A stretch of 7,092 nucleotides of DNA from Actinomycetota bacterium (lineage in GTDB: Bacteria; Cyanobacteriota; Vampirovibrionia; Obscuribacterales; Obscuribacteraceae). This document shows, one piece after another, positions 5,606 through 7,092 of the stretch. The notes beneath the pieces are model-generated. The model saw nothing but the letters and a program-made list of their open reading frames with translations, ran no database searches and was not told the origin of the DNA. Where the stretch lies: positions 1 through 7,092 of the forward strand of contig CAJCIF010000238.1 in assembly GCA_903970355.1 (NCBI GenBank), given 5' to 3'. Position 1 is the first letter of the stretch. Each line of letters begins with the position of its first letter. The translations under genes were made by a program, and so were the position numbers.

Positions 5606-7092
5606 CTAACGAAACGTGATGTTTTTCGATAGGTCATCTGGAAGAGTTGCTCCCAGGAGCTGGGTATTCTTCAGATTGACATTATCCAATACAGCATGGC
5701 TTAAATCGGCATCACGCAAATCTGCACCACTTAAATCAACGTCGCTTATATAGGCATGACTTAAGTTTGCACCACGAAGCTGTGCATCCTTCAAATTGCA
5801 TTTGAGCAGATGGATATAACGCAGATCGAAACCAGATAAGGCTGCTTTGTGCAGGTCTGAATTGAACTCATAAGAGTAAGCACTAATCGGGTAGTGAAGT
5901 CCAGGATTGGGTGTTTCGAAAGCTTTTGTTTGAAGTATCGCCAGCAACTTAGCGCTCTCTGTTTCTGGTAATTTGAAAGACCCTGCATATCCTACAAGCT
6001 GTTCAGCCGCAATGACTGTCCCAACGATAGCCATGAATAGAAAGGATTGTCCTTTTGTGATGCGCAATAATTTGGGTAGAAATCCCTTGGTTAACGGATT
6101 GCCCAGCTTCTGTTTTTTAGCCGCATTCGGTCCATTAGGCTTGCCGACTTTGTGCAAGTCATCCAACATTTCTCGTGCCGTTTGATAACGATCTTTCGGT
6201 TCTTTGGAAAGAGACTTCATTATCACTGCTTCGAGATCGGCAGGAATATCGAGATCTTTGAAACGATCGTTTAGAGGACGCACCTCTTCTGTGAGTTGTT
6301 TGATAGCAATTTTTGTGCGTGAGCCCGAAGTAAAAGGTGTCTTTCCGGATACAGCCTCATAGAGAACACAGCCCAAAGAATAGATGTCGGCTGTGGGAGC
6401 AAAAGTATGCGCGGATAATTGTTCCGGACTCATATAGCGAGGGTCGCCATATTCGCTGCCATCAAGCAGATCAAAACGTGTTTCCCTTCCCACATTCGGC
6501 CATGCTCTTGCAATTCCAATATCCGAAAGCTTCACCTTGAAGTTTCCGTTCTTTCTTTCAACAAGGTAGATGTTGCTCGGCTTGACTCCCCTATGCATGA
6601 CATTTTGTTCGTGAGCATGTTCGAGTGCTTCTAAAATTTGTACACCCAGCTCAGTTACTTCAGATGGATCAAGAAAGCCTTCGTTTTTTAGAACGGAACC
6701 GAGATCTTCCCCGTCAATATATTCAGTCACCACATATGATGCACCGTCGTCATTGATACCTGATTCAACAACGTGAGCCAAGTTTGCATGACTGAGATTG
6801 AGAGCAGCTGCAGCGGCGAGCCGATAACGTTTTGCCGTTCGGGGATTTTCCGCAAGCCTGGCGTCAAGAATTTTGATCACGAATTCTTTGTTTAGCGACT
6901 TGCTCTTTACCCGATATGCATCTGCCAGTGTGCCGCTACCAAGAGCTTCAACCAGTTCGAAATCTTGTCGAACGAAAACATCTTGGGAGTACTGGATGGC
7001 CTGGCTAACTCTTGGTGCCGGTAGGAGATTGGCCTGGTTACAGGTACAGAGTGTCGAAAAAGGCAGAAAAAACTGTGTATCGGCAGGATTTG
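5606..7092 (-). CDS. Membrane Ser/Thr pseudokinase with C-terminal pentapeptide repeats, N-terminus cut by the right edge
   Basis: The reading frame is open to the right edge with no in-frame ATG inside, so the start is missing. Domains in order: a leader ending near 6955 with a CxC (CTCN); a protein-kinase fold (about 6955-6150); a basic, Lys-rich linker; one transmembrane helix at about 6049-5990 (FLFMAIVGTVIAAEQLVGYA); then pentapeptide repeats at 5842-5633, about 14 units of A(D/N)LSx type such as ANLSH and ADLRD. Kinase motifs kept: VIKIL lysine (6872-6874), KPSN asparagine, SDIG aspartate (6521-6523), YMSPEQL and ADIYSLGCVLYE. Lost: the catalytic HRD aspartate, which is Gly in VMHRGVKPSN (6587-6589); the alpha-C glutamate, which is Ala; and a regular glycine loop (GSGTLADAY). 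It is therefore probably a pseudokinase acting as scaffold or sensor. The kinase-like part should be cytoplasmic and the repeats on the outer face. Confidence 0.88.
   Translation of the reverse strand, partial: NPADTQFFLPFSTLCTCNQANLLPAPRVSQAIQYSQDVFVRQDFELVEALGSGTLADAYRVKSKSLNKEFVIKILDARLAENPRTAKRYRLAAAAALNLSHANLAHVVESGINDDGASYVVTEYIDGEDLGSVLKNEGFLDPSEVTELGVQILEALEHAHEQNVMHRGVKPSNIYLVERKNGNFKVKLSDIGIARAWPNVGRETRFDLLDGSEYGDPRYMSPEQLSAHTFAPTADIYSLGCVLYEAVSGKTPFTSGSRTKIAIKQLTEEVRPLNDRFKDLDIPADLEAVIMKSLSKEPKDRYQTAREMLDDLHKVGKPNGPNAAKKQKLGNPLTKGFLPKLLRITKGQSFLFMAIVGTVIAAEQLVGYAGSFKLPETESAKLLAILQTKAFETPNPGLHYPISAYSYEFNSDLHKAALSGFDLRYIHLLKCNLKDAQLRGANLSHAYISDVDLSGADLRDADLSHAVLDNVNLKNTQLLGATLPDDLSKNITFR
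5633..5842 (-). repeat. Pentapeptide-repeat domain at the pseudokinase C-terminus
   Basis: About 14 consecutive five-residue units share the form A(D/N)LxX, with Leu, Ile or a similar residue at the centre: FDLRY, CNLKD, AQLRG, ANLSH, VDLSG, ADLRD, ADLSH, VNLKN and ATLPD are clear, with weaker units between. Such arrays fold as a right-handed square beta-helix of about three and a half turns here, usually a protein-binding surface. The DNA echoes the repeat as recurring CTTAAATC/CTTAAGT-like stretches on the plus strand. Confidence 0.85.

Noticed and set aside
5633..5842. Recurring CTTAAAT/CTTAAGT and GCACCAC/GCATGAC units, possible non-coding tandem repeat or CRISPR-like array
   Set aside because: The spacing follows the 15-base pentapeptide period in the minus-strand coding frame, so it is protein repeat structure.
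6878..6880. GTG at 6880 as start of the kinase-like gene
   Set aside because: It is the Val of the VIK motif; the frame continues upstream through the glycine loop to the window edge, so the start lies outside.
2749..7092. A multi-gene defence or mobile system built from the rhomboid, MscS and kinase-like genes
   Set aside because: The genes are on different strands with separate signals, no nuclease, transposase, integrase or toxin motif is present, and each has a plausible housekeeping or signalling role.

Overview
The window comes from a bacterial chromosome with middling G+C (judged by eye, not counted), strong Shine-Dalgarno sites and frequent GTG/TTG starts. It holds eight protein genes, two of them cut by the window edges, and no RNA gene, CRISPR array, insertion sequence or phage gene that I can see. 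A membrane-anchored Ser/Thr-kinase-like protein fused to pentapeptide repeats, beside several secreted proteins of unknown family, would suit a large-genome, kinase-rich lineage. My best guess is a non-photosynthetic relative of Cyanobacteria (Vampirovibrionia/Obscuribacterales type), with low confidence. Nothing in the sequence fixes the taxon.

Left third (1-2354), minus strand: a secreted protein of unknown function (1160-2119) is followed by a secreted CocE/NonD-type serine hydrolase (1-1182, C-terminus beyond the left edge). The two genes overlap by 23 bases and look like one operon. A TATAAT box lies just upstream of the corrected start of the first gene. Between this operon and the divergent plus-strand genes is a 235-base region with a C-rich hairpin.

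Middle (2355-4532), plus strand: a small helical protein (2355-2690), then a rhomboid intramembrane serine protease with an intact Ser/His dyad (2749-3432), a secreted four-cysteine protein of unknown family (3514-4098), and a small CxxC...CxxC zinc-ribbon protein with an almost ideal ribosome binding site (4320-4532). The first two are close enough to be co-transcribed.

Right part (4553-7092), minus strand: a single-domain MscS mechanosensitive channel (4553-5419, TTG start), convergent with the zinc-ribbon gene across only 20 bases. Upstream of it is a long gene open to the right edge (5606-7092). It encodes a Ser/Thr-kinase fold, one transmembrane helix and about 14 pentapeptide repeats.

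The most interesting point is that this kinase domain looks catalytically dead. The HRD aspartate is glycine (HRG), the alpha-C glutamate is alanine and the glycine loop is degenerate, while the VIK lysine, the KPSN asparagine, the DxG aspartate and the SPEQ motif remain. It is best read as a membrane pseudokinase carrying a pentapeptide-repeat domain, likely a scaffold or sensor. A second point is an Asp-to-Glu change at the expected catalytic acid of the CocE-type hydrolase. No defence or mobile system is evident.
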